In this document: positions 1 through 10,068 of the stretch, piece after piece
How positions within the stretch are numbered: the stretch's first letter is position 1
Layout of the letters: each line of letters begins with the position of its first letter
Origin: Pseudomonadota bacterium
GTDB taxonomy: Bacteria > Pseudomonadota > Gammaproteobacteria > Pseudomonadales > Pseudohongiellaceae
Assembly (NCBI GenBank): GCA_027621405.1
Contig: JAQCBT010000005.1
Location: 124,001 to 188,000, forward strand
DNA: 64,000 nt
Direction: 5' to 3'
Made by a program: the position numbers and the translations under genes
Notes under the pieces: generated by a model
Databases searched by the model: none
Told to the model about the DNA's origin: nothing
The model's input: the letters and a program-made list of their open reading frames with translations, nothing else

Positions 1-98
1 TCGGGGAGGCAGATCAGTTCCTGTTGCTCTTTCTCGTAGCGCAGATCCGCCTTGCATAGTGGGCAAACCAGTATGCTCAGCAGTTTTTGGTCCAGCAT
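1..98 (-). CDS. Trm112/YcaR-like small zinc-binding protein (3' end outside window)
   Basis: The reverse strand from the ATG at 98 reads MLDQKLLSILVCPLCKADLR and continues with an acidic, charged stretch to the window edge, so the C-terminus is missing. The opening MLDxxLLxILxCPxCK is the signature of the Trm112/YcaR family of about 60 residues; the CPLC pair (residues 12 and 15) is half of a zinc knuckle. In Gammaproteobacteria this gene normally sits between lpxK and kdsB, and here it starts 3 nt after the lpxK stop, so it is co-transcribed with lpxK. The exact role of YcaR itself is not established. Confidence 0.85.
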   Translation of the reverse strand, partial: MLDQKLLSILVCPLCKADLRYEKEQQELICLP

Positions 99-100
99 GG

Positions 101-1207
101 TCAGTCTCCGATCGCTTGCTGTAGTCGGGCATCAAATGCCGCTAACAGCTTTGGATCGAGTTCCATGTTTATCTCGAGGTACCAGAAGTTCGCAGCGGCG
201 AAGTTTCGGCATTTTATCCCATCCTTTTCGGTCATGACGATGGGCTGGGTGCTATCGATGGCCAATGAATCAAAATCTTCGGCGCTGAAGGGATGGTGAT
301 CGGGGAAAATATGAGGGGTAAGCGGGTAAGGCAGTTGCTGCAGCAGTCTAATGAAGCGCTCGGGGTTGCCGATACCGGTGACGCAATGCAGCTGGGTCCC
401 CATGTTGAACGGTGCACCACCGAAGGGGCGCTTCTTGCCGGTGGCGAGGTTGATCAGGCTCGCGGGGATCACCGACGTAGTATAAATGTTAGACAGCGCG
501 GCACCGGAGCTTGCCGCCAGCGCCGCCCGCTTCTCTTCCAGCGACTCCCCGTCGCTGACGGGCGCTGATTCAGGCTCCTCTTCCTCGTCATCGCTATCTG
601 CTGGCTGCAGCTCGTTGTTGTTAATCACTACCAGGTCAACTTCCTGCAGTCGCCTCGGCGGCTCGCGCAGGAAGCCGGCGGGCAGGCACAGGCCATTGCC
701 CAGCATGCGCTGGCCATCCACCATGCAGATTTCCAGGTGTCGCGGCAAGGCATAGTGCTGCAGGCCATCGTCACTCAGTACGATGTCGACGTCGTGATTT
801 GCAAGCAGGAATTCGAGCGCGTTCACCCGATCAGGATCGACGATAACGGGACACCCGGTACGTTGTGCCAGCAACACGGGTTCATCACCGGCCTCGGTGG
901 GTGCTGTGTCTGCATCGACTTGCAGAGGGTACTGTGCGGACTTGCCGCCATAGCCGCGACTGATGATACCCGGCTTCCTGCCCTGCGACTGCAGGTGCTT
1001 GCACAGGGCGATGAGGAATGGTGTCTTGCCGGTGCCACCCACGGCGATGTTGCCGACGATGACAACGGGAATGCCAGGCGCAGATTTCTGTTGCGCCAGT
1101 CTGCCTTGCTTGCTGCGGGCTGCAACAAACTGATAGAGCAGGCTGACAGGCCACAGGGCCCATAACCAGGCTGCACGTTTCGACCAGGCCCTTTCCAGAA
1201 AACTCAT
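101..1207 (-). CDS. lpxK: Tetraacyldisaccharide 4'-kinase (lipid A 4'-kinase)
   Basis: LpxK phosphorylates the 4' position of the lipid A disaccharide at the inner face of the inner membrane, using ATP. The 368-residue product has an N-terminal hydrophobic anchor (about residues 12-30), the P-loop GNIAVGGTGKT at 52-62 and the family motif DDGLQH at 146-151. The ATG overlaps the msbA stop by 4 nt, so kinase and lipid A flippase are translationally coupled. It is longer than the usual 320-340 residues because of an acidic insertion at about 200-232 (DSDDEEEE and following), placed after the LVVINNNE strand. Nothing else suggests it is inactive. Confidence 0.95.
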   Translation of the reverse strand: MSFLERAWSKRAAWLWALWPVSLLYQFVAARSKQGRLAQQKSAPGIPVVIVGNIAVGGTGKTPFLIALCKHLQSQGRKPGIISRGYGGKSAQYPLQVDADTAPTEAGDEPVLLAQRTGCPVIVDPDRVNALEFLLANHDVDIVLSDDGLQHYALPRHLEICMVDGQRMLGNGLCLPAGFLREPPRRLQEVDLVVINNNELQPADSDDEEEEPESAPVSDGESLEEKRAALAASSGAALSNIYTTSVIPASLINLATGKKRPFGGAPFNMGTQLHCVTGIGNPERFIRLLQQLPYPLTPHIFPDHHPFSAEDFDSLAIDSTQPIVMTEKDGIKCRNFAAANFWYLEINMELDPKLLAAFDARLQQAIGD

Positions 1208-3015
1208 GAATCGCTGCTTGCTGAACTCTCTGAGAATTGTATTCGATGTAGTTTGGAATAATGCCCGTTGCTGTCAATGAGCTGGGCATGGGTGCCCGCC
1301 TCGATGATCCTGCCCCGCTCCATGACCAGAATCTGGTCGGCGTTCTCGATGGTAGACAGGCGATGGGCAATCACGAATGTTGTACGTCCTTTTATCAGGT
1401 TCTGCAAGGCATCCTGTATGTGCATCTCGGATTCGGAATCCAGTGCCGAGGTTGCCTCATCGAAAATCAGTATGGGCGCGTTCTTGAGCAGGGCTCGGGC
1501 GATGGCAATGCGTTGTCGCTGACCACCGGACAACAGGCTGGCGTCGTCTCCCACCTGGGTATCCAGCCCCTGCTCCAGTTGGTCGATGAATTCCAGGGCA
1601 TGGGCGTTGCGCGCGGCTTCCTCGATGGCTTCCCTTGGTACATCAGCCTCACCGTAGGCGATGTTCTCGGCCACGGTGCCGTTGAACAGGACAACCTGCT
1701 GGGTGACCAGTGAGATGTGATGCCGCAGGTTGTTGAGGGTGTAATCCTGCACCGGGATTCCGTCCAGCAGAATCTCTCCCGCGCTGTGATCATAAAAGCG
1801 CGGGATAAGGCTCACCAGGCTGGATTTGCCGGAACCAGACTTTCCCACCAGCGCAATGGTTTGTCCGGGCTCGGCGACGAAACTCACGTCATCCAGTGCC
1901 TTGGCACTGCCGCCGTAGGAGAAGCTTACATGGCGGAACTCGATACGTCCCTGCACCGTCTCGGCCTCATGCTTGCCCTCGTCCACTTCCGGTGCTTCAT
2001 CCAGCAGCTTGAAGATACTGGATGAGGCGGCCACCCCACGCTGGATGACGGAATTAATCTGGGTGAGTTGGCGAATGGGTTTCGCCAGCAGGCCTGCGGC
2101 GCTCAGGAAGATGACGAATTCACCCGGGGTGCGTCCGGCAAAAAATTCCGGTGACATGGCCAGCCACACCAGCAAGGCCAGGGCCGCCGACACGATAAGC
2201 TGTACCAGCGGTGTGCTGATGTTGCGGGTGAGTTCCATCTTCAGGTTCTGGCGGCGGTTGCGCTCCGAGGCATGCAACAGTTTGTCATTCACATAGTCGG
2301 CGGCGTTGAAGGTGCGAATGACCCGGTGACCCTTGATGGTCTCGTTGGTGATCTGGGTAACCTCTCCCATGGAGTCCTGCATCTGGGTGCTGTAGCGCCG
2401 GAATCTTCTGGACGCACTGCTGACGATCCAGCCGACGAAGGGTGCAATGACCAGGAAGGTCAGGGTCAACTGCCAGTCGATGATGAATAATTGCGTGAGG
2501 TAGAAGATGACGGTGAGACCTTCCCGGAATACCACCGTGATGGCCTCACTGGCGGCGCCGGCAATCTGTTGCACATCGTAGGTGACTTTCGATACCAGGC
2601 GACCCGCGGTGTGGCGATCGAAATAGCTGGCGGGCAATCGCGCCAACTGCTGGTTCAGTTCATAACGCAGCTGATGCATGACCCGCTGGGCGAGGCTGGC
2701 CATGGAATAGCCACCCATGAAGGAACCCACACCGCGAAACAGCGCGATGGCAATACACAGCAAGGGGCTGAGTATGCGTGCTTCTTCATAGTTCTCGGAG
2801 TTGATGGAGTCCAGGGTCCAACCCAGCCACTGGGTGGCGGCGGGTCCCGAGGCGGCGAATATGACGAAGCCGATGATGCCCATGGTCAGGGCAAACTTGT
2901 GATTCAGCACATAGCGCAGCAGGCGCTTGTACAGCAGCCATCCTGCCTGGGCGTCAGTGACAACCTGGGTCACGGGATCGGTAGCATTGGGGGATGGGGA
3001 GACTGAATCGACCAC
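1204..3015 (-). CDS. msbA: Lipid A export ABC transporter, permease/ATPase
   Basis: MsbA flips core-lipid A across the inner membrane. The 603-residue half-transporter has an N-terminal six-helix ABC exporter domain (about 30-330) and a C-terminal nucleotide-binding domain with Walker A GKSGSGKSS at 391-399, signature LSGGQ at 495-499, Walker B ILIFDE at 515-520 and the H-loop IAHR near 549. The start is a GTG whose first base is the last base of the exbD TAG stop (the two share that one base). It is followed directly by lpxK, the usual arrangement for lipid A export. Length and motifs are typical. Confidence 0.95.
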   Translation of the reverse strand: MVDSVSPSPNATDPVTQVVTDAQAGWLLYKRLLRYVLNHKFALTMGIIGFVIFAASGPAATQWLGWTLDSINSENYEEARILSPLLCIAIALFRGVGSFMGGYSMASLAQRVMHQLRYELNQQLARLPASYFDRHTAGRLVSKVTYDVQQIAGAASEAITVVFREGLTVIFYLTQLFIIDWQLTLTFLVIAPFVGWIVSSASRRFRRYSTQMQDSMGEVTQITNETIKGHRVIRTFNAADYVNDKLLHASERNRRQNLKMELTRNISTPLVQLIVSAALALLVWLAMSPEFFAGRTPGEFVIFLSAAGLLAKPIRQLTQINSVIQRGVAASSSIFKLLDEAPEVDEGKHEAETVQGRIEFRHVSFSYGGSAKALDDVSFVAEPGQTIALVGKSGSGKSSLVSLIPRFYDHSAGEILLDGIPVQDYTLNNLRHHISLVTQQVVLFNGTVAENIAYGEADVPREAIEEAARNAHALEFIDQLEQGLDTQVGDDASLLSGGQRQRIAIARALLKNAPILIFDEATSALDSESEMHIQDALQNLIKGRTTFVIAHRLSTIENADQILVMERGRIIEAGTHAQLIDSNGHYSKLHRIQFSESSASSDS

Positions 3016-3455
3016 TAGTTCACCGCCGGTTGCTGGCCTGGCTCCCCGGGACGCTGGGTGGCGATATTCAGGCGGGTGAAACCGGACTGGCCGATGGCGT
3101 CCATGGCTGTCACCACCGACTGGTGAGTAGCCTCGGCGTCGGCCACCAGCAACACGGGCAGATTGCGATCACCGCCCGATTCCACTTCCAGTCCCCGGAT
3201 CAGGGTTTCGATGCGGTTGTTGATCAGGTTGCGTCCATTGATGGAGTAATTCCCTTCCCTGGCCACCATGATCTCAATCTGGTCTGGCTGGCTGTTGGCG
3301 GTCTCCGCATTGGCCTCGGGCAGGTTCACCAGCAGGCGGGTCTCCCGGTTGAAGGTGGTGGTGACCATGAAGAAGATCAGCAGCAGGAATACCACGTCGA
3401 TCAACGGCGTGATATTGACTGACAACTCCTCGCGAATTTTGCGTTTGAATTTCAT
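3015..3455 (-). CDS. exbD: ExbD/TolR family biopolymer transport protein
   Basis: This is a small inner-membrane protein that, with ExbB, turns proton motive force into mechanical work at the outer membrane. It has 146 residues: a short cytoplasmic basic tail, one membrane helix (about 17-37, PLIDVVFLLLIFF) containing the family's essential aspartate, and a periplasmic domain. It lies between exbB and msbA on the same strand, as in many gammaproteobacterial comEC-exbBD-msbA-lpxK clusters. No tonB gene accompanies it, so its partner TonB-like protein is unknown. Confidence 0.9.
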   Translation of the reverse strand: MKFKRKIREELSVNITPLIDVVFLLLIFFMVTTTFNRETRLLVNLPEANAETANSQPDQIEIMVAREGNYSINGRNLINNRIETLIRGLEVESGGDRNLPVLLVADAEATHQSVVTAMDAIGQSGFTRLNIATQRPGEPGQQPAVN

Positions 3456-3496
3456 GGTATGGGTGCAGTGACAGCCTGAATCAGCAGGACTGTCTA

Positions 3497-4117
3497 CTAT
3501 TTGACCTCAACTTTGCGATCGCTATGCAGCGCATCCACCAGCTTTATGGATTCCTGTTCCAGGTTCAACACCAGGGAATCTACCTTGCGACTGAAGAAGC
3601 GGTGAAACATATAAGTAGGAATAGCCACAGTGAGTCCGGCCGCTGTGGTAATCAGGGCTTCCGAGATACCGCCGGCCAGGGCATTGGCGTTGCCGGTGCC
3701 TTCCAGCATGATCTCGCTGAATACCCGGATCATGCCCACGACCGTGCCCAGCAGTCCCAGCAGCGGCGTGATGGCGGCGATGGTGCCCAGGGTATTGAGG
3801 TAGCGCTCCATGTCGTGGATGACCTGGGCCGATGCCTGCTCGATGCTCTCGATCATGGCTTCGCGGCCGTACTTGGAGCTCAGCAGCCCCGCCGCCAGGA
3901 TCTGTCCCAACGGGGATGACAGACGCAGCTCACGCAGCTTGGTGGAATCCAGCTGGTTGTTCTTCAGCCAGGTCCACACCTGGGCCAATACGTACTTCGG
4001 GGAGATGCGCGCCGCACTCAAAGTCCAGAAGCGCTCGATAATGATGGCGATCGCGACCACCGAGCACAGGAGAATCGGCAGCATTAGCCAACCACCCGCT
4101 CTAACTATTTCTACCAC
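3497..4117 (-). CDS. exbB: MotA/TolQ/ExbB proton channel family protein
   Basis: ExbB forms the pentameric proton channel that works with ExbD. I place the start at the GTG at 4117 (VVEIVRAGGWLMLP, 206 residues), because GGAGGT lies 5 nt upstream of it and family members begin just before the EIxxAGGWLMLPI helix. The open frame continues upstream to a TTG-type start at 4165, which would add 16 unlikely residues. Membrane helices are at about 9-30, 110-135 and 150-175; the GLLGTVVGMI stretch is the conserved TolQ/ExbB segment. It is encoded 41 nt upstream of exbD. Confidence 0.88.
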   Translation of the reverse strand: MVEIVRAGGWLMLPILLCSVVAIAIIIERFWTLSAARISPKYVLAQVWTWLKNNQLDSTKLRELRLSSPLGQILAAGLLSSKYGREAMIESIEQASAQVIHDMERYLNTLGTIAAITPLLGLLGTVVGMIRVFSEIMLEGTGNANALAGGISEALITTAAGLTVAIPTYMFHRFFSRKVDSLVLNLEQESIKLVDALHSDRKVEVK

Positions 4118-4233
4118 CCGGGACCTCCGTGCCAGACTGCATTGGGGAAGCTCTGTATTGGTCAATGCTTCCCTGGATCAAACCACCAGAAAACTGGCGC
4201 GTAAGGGTACCATAACCCCGCCAGATTCCTCTG

Positions 4234-6624
4234 TTAATGGTATCGGCAAGACCAGGGATTGCCTGACCAGCTCCAGTATTTTCGGTGCTTGTGGCGGTAT
4301 CTGCCCGGTTCTCCCAGGGAGACCTGCTCCCCGGGCACATCAGTCAGCCGAAATGACAGCATGCCGCATTCGGCCGTGTTATAGCTTGCAATGCCCCACT
4401 CCCGGTAACGCGCCTCAATCTGCGTTGCTGGATGGGAGAAGCCATTGCGGTAGCCCGCGGAGAACACGACCTGTTCTGGATTCACCAACTTGATGAACGG
4501 ATAGCTGGAAGAACTGGCGCTACCGTGGTGCGGGGCAATAAGCAGCGTACTCTGTAGTCTGCCACCGAACTGCAATGCCAGGTCCCACTCCACAGCGGCC
4601 TCGATGTCTCCTGGCAGCAAGACCGCCTGATTCCCGGCTTCTATACGCAGGACACAGGAATCATTGTTGGATGTTGCGCCGGTTTGCTGTGGATGCAGGA
4701 TCTCGAATCTCACCCCGTTCCAGCGCCAGTTTTGCCCTGCCCGACAGCGTGAACCATCGGTATTGGCCAGCAAGCTGGCTTTCGGATAGGCCTTGAGTAT
4801 GACTTCCATGCCGCCAGCATGATCATTGTCGCCATGGCTGACCAGCAGGCTATCCAGTCGGCCCACACCGAGGCGGCGCAGGGCCGGGATGACGATGGCA
4901 TCGGCAGCGCTCCAGCCTGCCGGACTTCCCGCACCGGTATCATAGAGGAGACTATGCTCACGGGTACGCAACAACACCGACAGCCCCTGCCCCACATCCA
5001 ACACATCGACCCAAAGCTCGCCCTCCCCGGGCTTATCCATAGTAGGCAACAGCAGCGGCAGGCACAGCGGTACAGCCAGGTATCTGCCCGGCGTAGCGCG
5101 GGGCAGCAGCAACAGGCCAATGGCAAGGAGTAAAAACAGGTAGGCCGATATGCCGGGCAGCGCAGGCTCAAACTGCAGGGTATCGCCAAGCCCGGCGGCG
5201 AAATCCAGCAGGTACAGCAGTTTCAGCAACAGCCAGTCGCACAAGGCCAGGATTGCATTGCCCATGCCATCAGCGATAGCACCAAGCATGAGTGCAAGCA
5301 GCAACAGGGGTACCAGCAATCCACCCACCAGCGGAATGGCGACAAGGTTCACCAGCGGTGCAATGAGGGATACCTGACCCATCCAGAACAGCATGGGCAG
5401 CAGCAGGCCGGCGAATACTACCCACTGTGCCCGCCAGCTCTGCTTTAGTATCGAAAGCAGTCTCTCGGTAGCAGACATTTCCTGCCTGAGCGATAGCGGC
5501 GAATCCGCGAACAGGATCAACACGCCCACCGCCATGAACGACAGCCAGAAACCGGCACTGGTGGTGGCCAGCGGATCCAGCAACAGCACCACGGTGAGAG
5601 CGAGACAGTAGCGTAGCGACAGACTCAGGCGCCGCCTGCTCAGATAAGCAGAGAGAAATACCAGCACCATCACCAGGGCGCGCTGGGTAGGCAAGGTGAA
5701 GCCTGCCATCAAGGCATAGGCGGAACTGGCTGCCATGGCAGCTATCGCGGCCAACTGTTGCGCCGGCCACGGCAAGGTGGGCCCGGACAACAGCGCCAGC
5801 AGTCGCCAGCCCAGGGTGAAGCTCACCATGGCGACGAGACCAATATGCAGCCCCGAGATGACGAACAGGTGATTGGTGCCGGTGTCACTGAATAGTTGCC
5901 AGCGTTGCGGAGTAATCCGGGATTGCTCTCCCATCATCAGGGCCAGCATCAGTTCCCGTTGACTATACCCGGCAAGCAACTCATCGAGGTACCACCACAG
6001 CGTCGAGCGCAAGCTCCCGACTATGCCAGAGAAAGACTGGCTCGCGACATGATCATCGAGCCTGATATTCCTCTCACTGTTGCGCACATAACCGGTGGCG
6101 GCGATGTTGTTGCGCAGCAAAAAGGCCTCGCTGTCCCTGCCGCCGGGATTCGCATAACCATGGGGTCGCTTGAGACGCACGAACCATTGCCAGTATTCCC
6201 CGGATCGCACAATGAAGGCTTCCCCTTCCCCGGGACCAAAGGTAGAAAGTTGCAGCCGAACCGGAAATTCATCCGGGCGCCAGGTGTCACTCTCCACTAC
6301 CTCGAAGATGAAACGCTGGCCAGTCTCTGTGGCAACGGGCAGGGACACCACCCTCCCCGCAACCAATACATCGATGCCTTCCAACTGGGGCTCGATGACG
6401 TTTGCCAGGCGTTGTGTTGCCCACAGCCAGTGCCAACCCAGGCCCAGGCAGAACGCGAAGAGACAGGCATACTGCAAGGACTTGCTGATCGCAGCATAAC
6501 GCAGGGACAGGAACACGCAGACAATGGCAATGAAAGTGGTGACAGGCAGACAGGCAACACTGGAAAACAGGGCCGGCAGGCTCAGCCCGAGACAACAGGC
6601 CAGCAGTGTGGCGCGCACGAGCAA
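4234..6624 (-). CDS. comEC: DNA internalization competence protein ComEC/Rec2
   Basis: ComEC is the inner-membrane channel that takes up single-stranded DNA during natural transformation. The product (about 796 residues) has an N-terminal membrane region with an OB-like DUF4131 part, a central competence domain (about 210-480, with the NHLFVISGLHIGLV motif) and a C-terminal metallo-beta-lactamase-like domain (from about 535) with DVGQGLS, SHGDNDHAGG and PHHGS. The frame opens with TTG at 6624, but GTG at 6618 is a better start by spacing from AAGGA. A weak promoter candidate with a TATAGT -10 lies at 6694-6699. The gene is intact; whether the cell is competent depends on genes outside the window. 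Confidence 0.93.
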   Translation of the reverse strand: MLVRATLLACCLGLSLPALFSSVACLPVTTFIAIVCVFLSLRYAAISKSLQYACLFAFCLGLGWHWLWATQRLANVIEPQLEGIDVLVAGRVVSLPVATETGQRFIFEVVESDTWRPDEFPVRLQLSTFGPGEGEAFIVRSGEYWQWFVRLKRPHGYANPGGRDSEAFLLRNNIAATGYVRNSERNIRLDDHVASQSFSGIVGSLRSTLWWYLDELLAGYSQRELMLALMMGEQSRITPQRWQLFSDTGTNHLFVISGLHIGLVAMVSFTLGWRLLALLSGPTLPWPAQQLAAIAAMAASSAYALMAGFTLPTQRALVMVLVFLSAYLSRRRLSLSLRYCLALTVVLLLDPLATTSAGFWLSFMAVGVLILFADSPLSLRQEMSATERLLSILKQSWRAQWVVFAGLLLPMLFWMGQVSLIAPLVNLVAIPLVGGLLVPLLLLALMLGAIADGMGNAILALCDWLLLKLLYLLDFAAGLGDTLQFEPALPGISAYLFLLLAIGLLLLPRATPGRYLAVPLCLPLLLPTMDKPGEGELWVDVLDVGQGLSVLLRTREHSLLYDTGAGSPAGWSAADAIVIPALRRLGVGRLDSLLVSHGDNDHAGGMEVILKAYPKASLLANTDGSRCRAGQNWRWNGVRFEILHPQQTGATSNNDSCVLRIEAGNQAVLLPGDIEAAVEWDLALQFGGRLQSTLLIAPHHGSASSSSYPFIKLVNPEQVVFSAGYRNGFSHPATQIEARYREWGIASYNTAECGMLSFRLTDVPGEQVSLGEPGRYRHKHRKYWSWSGNPWSCRYH

Positions 6625-6735
6625 TCATCCTTGAATCGCGGCAGGAGTTTGCCGTTCCTCTATGGAACGGGCATATACATGAAACGAGTTCCTACTATAG
6701 AAGAGCAGAATGAATACGGCCAGAATCGACGAAAA

Positions 6736-8007
6736 TCAGTCGGCGCTGCGCAGTGCCTGGGCTGGTTGCACCGAAGATGCGCGGCGCGCCGGGTAGACCG
6801 TGGCCAGGATGGCCAGCAACAACACCCCACCCGCCACCACCAGCACATCGCTGCCCTGTAACTGCGACGGCAGGAAGTCGATGGGATACACATCGGCATT
6901 GAGGAGCTGTATGCCGAAGCGTCGCTCGATCCAGGCGGCGAAGTTGCTTACCTGCAGCGAACCCAGAATGCCCAGCGCCACTCCGATGGCGATGCCTATC
7001 AAACCGATGAGGCAACCCTGCCACATGAAGATTCGACCGATCAGGCCGGGGCTCGCGCCCAGGGTACGCAGGATAGCGATATCGCTGCGCTTGTCCCGCA
7101 CGATCATGATCAGGCTGACGATGAGGTTGAACGCGGCAACCCCGATCAGCAGCCACAGCATGAAGCTGATGATGCTGCGCGAGAACTGGATATTGTTGTA
7201 GATGGCACCCAGCTGACGGGTCCAGCTCTCCAGGATCATTCCCGGCGGCAGGTCCCTGGCCAGTTCTCGGCTCAGTTCATCTGCCTGCAGGGGATCAATG
7301 GCACGCAGGCGCAGGCCGTTGAAATTGCTGCGCATGCGGTAGAAGGCCCGGGCAGCATCCAGATTGATCAGCACCAGCTCACTATCCAGTTGCTGTGTGC
7401 CTACCTGGAAGATGCCAGTGACGGTAAAGCGTCGCAGGGTGGCCAGTGGCGTTAGAGGGTTGATGGAGATGTTGGGGCTGTAGAGTATCAGTTCATCATT
7501 CACTCCTACGCCTAGTTGGGACGCCAGTGTTCTGCCTATCACCGCCCCCCATCGATTGTCGGCCAGTGCCTGCAGGCTGCCCTCTTTCATGAAGCGACCG
7601 ATGACCGAGATGTCGGATTCCCGACTGGCATCCACGCCATTTACCAGTACACCCTTGTTAGCCCTGCCGGTGGACACCACCCCCGCATTCTGGATAAGCG
7701 GCGCCATGGCGGCGACCTTCGGATTGTCCATGACCCGCGCCTGGATTTCATCCCAGGCCTGACTGCTGAAATTTTCCTCGGTATAAACTGTGACGTGAGG
7801 CACTATGCCGAGAATGTTTTCTCGCATCTCCCGGTCGAAGCCATTCATGACCGACAATACGGTGATGAGGATCGCCACCCCGAGGGCAAGACCGAATACG
7901 GAGATCGCCGACATGAACGACACCAGCTGGCTGCGCTTGCCCACACTCACATAGCGTAGCGCGATGGTCCGGGCAAGCCCGCTTGCCTGGCTAGAGGGTT
8001 TGTTCAT
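6736..8007 (-). CDS. lolE: Lipoprotein-releasing ABC transporter permease, LolC/LolE family (second copy)
   Basis: This is a permease of the LolCDE complex, which extracts outer-membrane lipoproteins from the inner membrane and passes them to LolA. I use the ATG at 8007 ([10 protein letters not shown], 423 residues); the longer frame to 8067 would lie inside lolD. It has one N-terminal helix ([19 protein letters not shown]), a large periplasmic domain, then three C-terminal helices of the FtsX/MacB permease fold. It overlaps the lolD stop by 17 nt. The name LolE rests on its position after lolD; LolC and LolE are close paralogs and could be swapped. Confidence 0.9.
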   Translation of the reverse strand: MNKPSSQASGLARTIALRYVSVGKRSQLVSFMSAISVFGLALGVAILITVLSVMNGFDREMRENILGIVPHVTVYTEENFSSQAWDEIQARVMDNPKVAAMAPLIQNAGVVSTGRANKGVLVNGVDASRESDISVIGRFMKEGSLQALADNRWGAVIGRTLASQLGVGVNDELILYSPNISINPLTPLATLRRFTVTGIFQVGTQQLDSELVLINLDAARAFYRMRSNFNGLRLRAIDPLQADELSRELARDLPPGMILESWTRQLGAIYNNIQFSRSIISFMLWLLIGVAAFNLIVSLIMIVRDKRSDIAILRTLGASPGLIGRIFMWQGCLIGLIGIAIGVALGILGSLQVSNFAAWIERRFGIQLLNADVYPIDFLPSQLQGSDVLVVAGGVLLLAILATVYPARRASSVQPAQALRSAD

Positions 8008-8683
8008 GCAGTTTGCCGTCCCGCAATTCCAGTTTACGCTCCATGGAATCGGCGAGTTGCTCATCATGAGTGACGATGACGAAGCTGATACCCAGCTCCT
8101 TGTTCAATTCTGTCATCAAGGCCTGTACTTCCCTCGCCGTGCGTCCATCGAGATTACCGGTTGGTTCGTCCAGCAATACACACTGGGGTTCAGTGACCAG
8201 CGCCCGGGCGATGGCCACCCGCTGTCTTTCACCACCGGAGAGTTCGGCAGGCTTGTGACTGACCCGCGCTGCCAGGCCAACCCGACCCAGCATGGCTTCG
8301 CTACGACGATTCACCGTGAGCTTGTCGAGACCCGCAATCAACAAAGGCATGGCGACGTTCTCCAGTGCCGTGAACTCGCCGAGCAGGTGATGAAACTGGT
8401 AGACGAAGCCGAGATGCCGGTTGCGCAGCATTCCCCGCTCCGTTTCATTGACCTCGGCCAGGTTCTTGCCAGCCACCTTCACCGTACCGCTGGTTGGTAA
8501 ATCCAGGCCACCGAGCATGTTTAGCAGGGTCGTCTTGCCAGAACCCGAACTGCCCACTATGGCGATGCGTTCGCCGGGGGCCACTTCCAGGTTGATTCCC
8601 TGCAACACCTCCACGACCTGCGGCCCCTGGGAATAGGTTTTCACGAGGTCGGTACAGGCCAGGACGGGCTCTTGCTTGTTCAT
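7991..8683 (-). CDS. lolD: Lipoprotein-releasing ABC transporter ATP-binding protein
   Basis: LolD is the cytoplasmic ATPase of LolCDE. The 230-residue protein has Walker [10 protein letters not shown] (near 43-51), the LolD-type signature [15 protein letters not shown], Walker [13 protein letters not shown] and the H-loop VTHDE. It sits 3 nt after lolC and overlaps lolE, so the three subunits are made from one message. Motifs and length are standard. Confidence 0.96.
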   Translation of the reverse strand: MNKQEPVLACTDLVKTYSQGPQVVEVLQGINLEVAPGERIAIVGSSGSGKTTLLNMLGGLDLPTSGTVKVAGKNLAEVNETERGMLRNRHLGFVYQFHHLLGEFTALENVAMPLLIAGLDKLTVNRRSEAMLGRVGLAARVSHKPAELSGGERQRVAIARALVTEPQCVLLDEPTGNLDGRTAREVQALMTELNKELGISFVIVTHDEQLADSMERKLELRDGKLHEQTL

Positions 8684-8686
8684 GTT

Positions 8687-9922
8687 TTACTCGTACCGTA
8701 GGAATTCGGCGGGCTGCACCCGGCTTGCGCGATAGGCAGGATACAGGGTGGCCACGAAACAGATAATCAGCGCCGCAAAACACACGAACATCACTTCACT
8801 GAATGCGATTCGGGTTTGCAGGTGAGAGATAAGGTAGATGTTGGCGCCACTGAACAGGCTGTTGAGCAAGCGCTCCAGCAGCAGACTGATGTCGGTAATA
8901 CTCAGTGCCAGGATCACCCCACCGATGCCACCGACAATGATGCCGATGATGCCGGCAATGAGCCCCTGCACCATGAAGATGGCCATGATCACTCCCCGGC
9001 TCGCGCCCATGGTGCGCAGGATGGCAATGTCCGCACCCTTGTCGGACACCACCATTACCAGTGTGGAAATAATATTCACCGCACCAATGATGACGATCAT
9101 GAGCAACATAAAGGAAGTAAGAATCTTCTCCATGTTCAGTGCATTGAACAGACTGGCCTGCACCTCGTTCCAGGGCACAATATCAACGCCCGCCAGCGAT
9201 TGCAGGGCGGCTTCGGCAATCTGCCCGGCCCGCAGGATGTCGTCGACCCTCAGGCGCAGCTGCAGCTCCACTCCGGGATCCTGGGCAAACAGGGTATCCG
9301 CGGCTTCCAGGTTTACCAGGGCTACATTATTGTTGCCGTACAGACCGAAGTCGGCAAATCCCAACACCTCGAAACCAAGGCTGTTACTCAGCTCCCGGTT
9401 TAGCAGACTGCCCAGCCCAAGCACACTCACCTCGGTACTGCTAAAGATTCCAAGTTGGCCGGCGAGCTGGGTACCGATGATGATGCCGTCCGGTGTATTG
9501 GCCAACCGCTCCAGCAGTTCTCCGTAGAAACGATTGCCATTCTCGATCACCGCAGCCTCGAGGGTCGGGTCGATGCCACGCAGGCGCAGAAAAGTCGTCT
9601 CGCCCTGGTGCCTCAGGGTCGCTTCTCCTTCCATGAAGGGGGCAGCCGCCAGAACCTCGGGAGCAGCAAGCGCAGTTGCCCGCACATCCTGCCAATTCTG
9701 TTCCAGTGACGGCGCCGATACTGTGACATGTGGTACCGACTTCAATACCTCGCTACGCAAGGTACCGATAGATCCGTTAATAACAGAGAGCGCAACGATC
9801 AGGATCAACACTCCCAGACTCACTCCAAGCATGGAGATGAGGGATACAAAGGAGAGAAACAGATTACGCTTGCGAGTCAGGGAATAGCGCAGGCCAATGA
9901 AGAATGAGAAAGGTTTGAACAT
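8687..9922 (-). CDS. lolC: Lipoprotein-releasing ABC transporter permease, LolC/LolE family (first copy)
   Basis: This is the first gene of lolC-lolD-lolE. The 411-residue product starts MFKPFSFFIGLRY, matching the FIGLRY opening of LolC/LolE proteins, followed by the LSVINGS motif after helix 1, a periplasmic domain, and three C-terminal helices ending in PAEFLRYE. As both permeases are present the complex is the heterodimeric LolC/LolE type, not a single LolF. No clear promoter was picked out in the 147 nt between it and the recombinase gene. Confidence 0.92.
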   Translation of the reverse strand: MFKPFSFFIGLRYSLTRKRNLFLSFVSLISMLGVSLGVLILIVALSVINGSIGTLRSEVLKSVPHVTVSAPSLEQNWQDVRATALAAPEVLAAAPFMEGEATLRHQGETTFLRLRGIDPTLEAAVIENGNRFYGELLERLANTPDGIIIGTQLAGQLGIFSSTEVSVLGLGSLLNRELSNSLGFEVLGFADFGLYGNNNVALVNLEAADTLFAQDPGVELQLRLRVDDILRAGQIAEAALQSLAGVDIVPWNEVQASLFNALNMEKILTSFMLLMIVIIGAVNIISTLVMVVSDKGADIAILRTMGASRGVIMAIFMVQGLIAGIIGIIVGGIGGVILALSITDISLLLERLLNSLFSGANIYLISHLQTRIAFSEVMFVCFAALIICFVATLYPAYRASRVQPAEFLRYE

Positions 9923-10068
9923 TGACAGTCCTGCGCAGAAGTCCTGTAAAGCTTGTTAGGGCCGGGTCGATCTGGGTTATATGTTCTACAAGCTATCGAC
10001 TTGCGAGCAAACCGGCAACGGTACTGACAGGGCTGGCCTGGCGGGTTAACGCCAGGCGCTTGACAAAC

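Noticed and set aside
6652..6670. CCGTTCC-TCTAT-GGAACGG hairpin between lolE and comEC
   Set aside because: Seven-pair stem but no T run on either side; not listed as a terminator. It may be part of the comEC leader.
5896..6861. 321-residue plus-strand frame opposite comEC
   Set aside because: Antisense to comEC, no domain.
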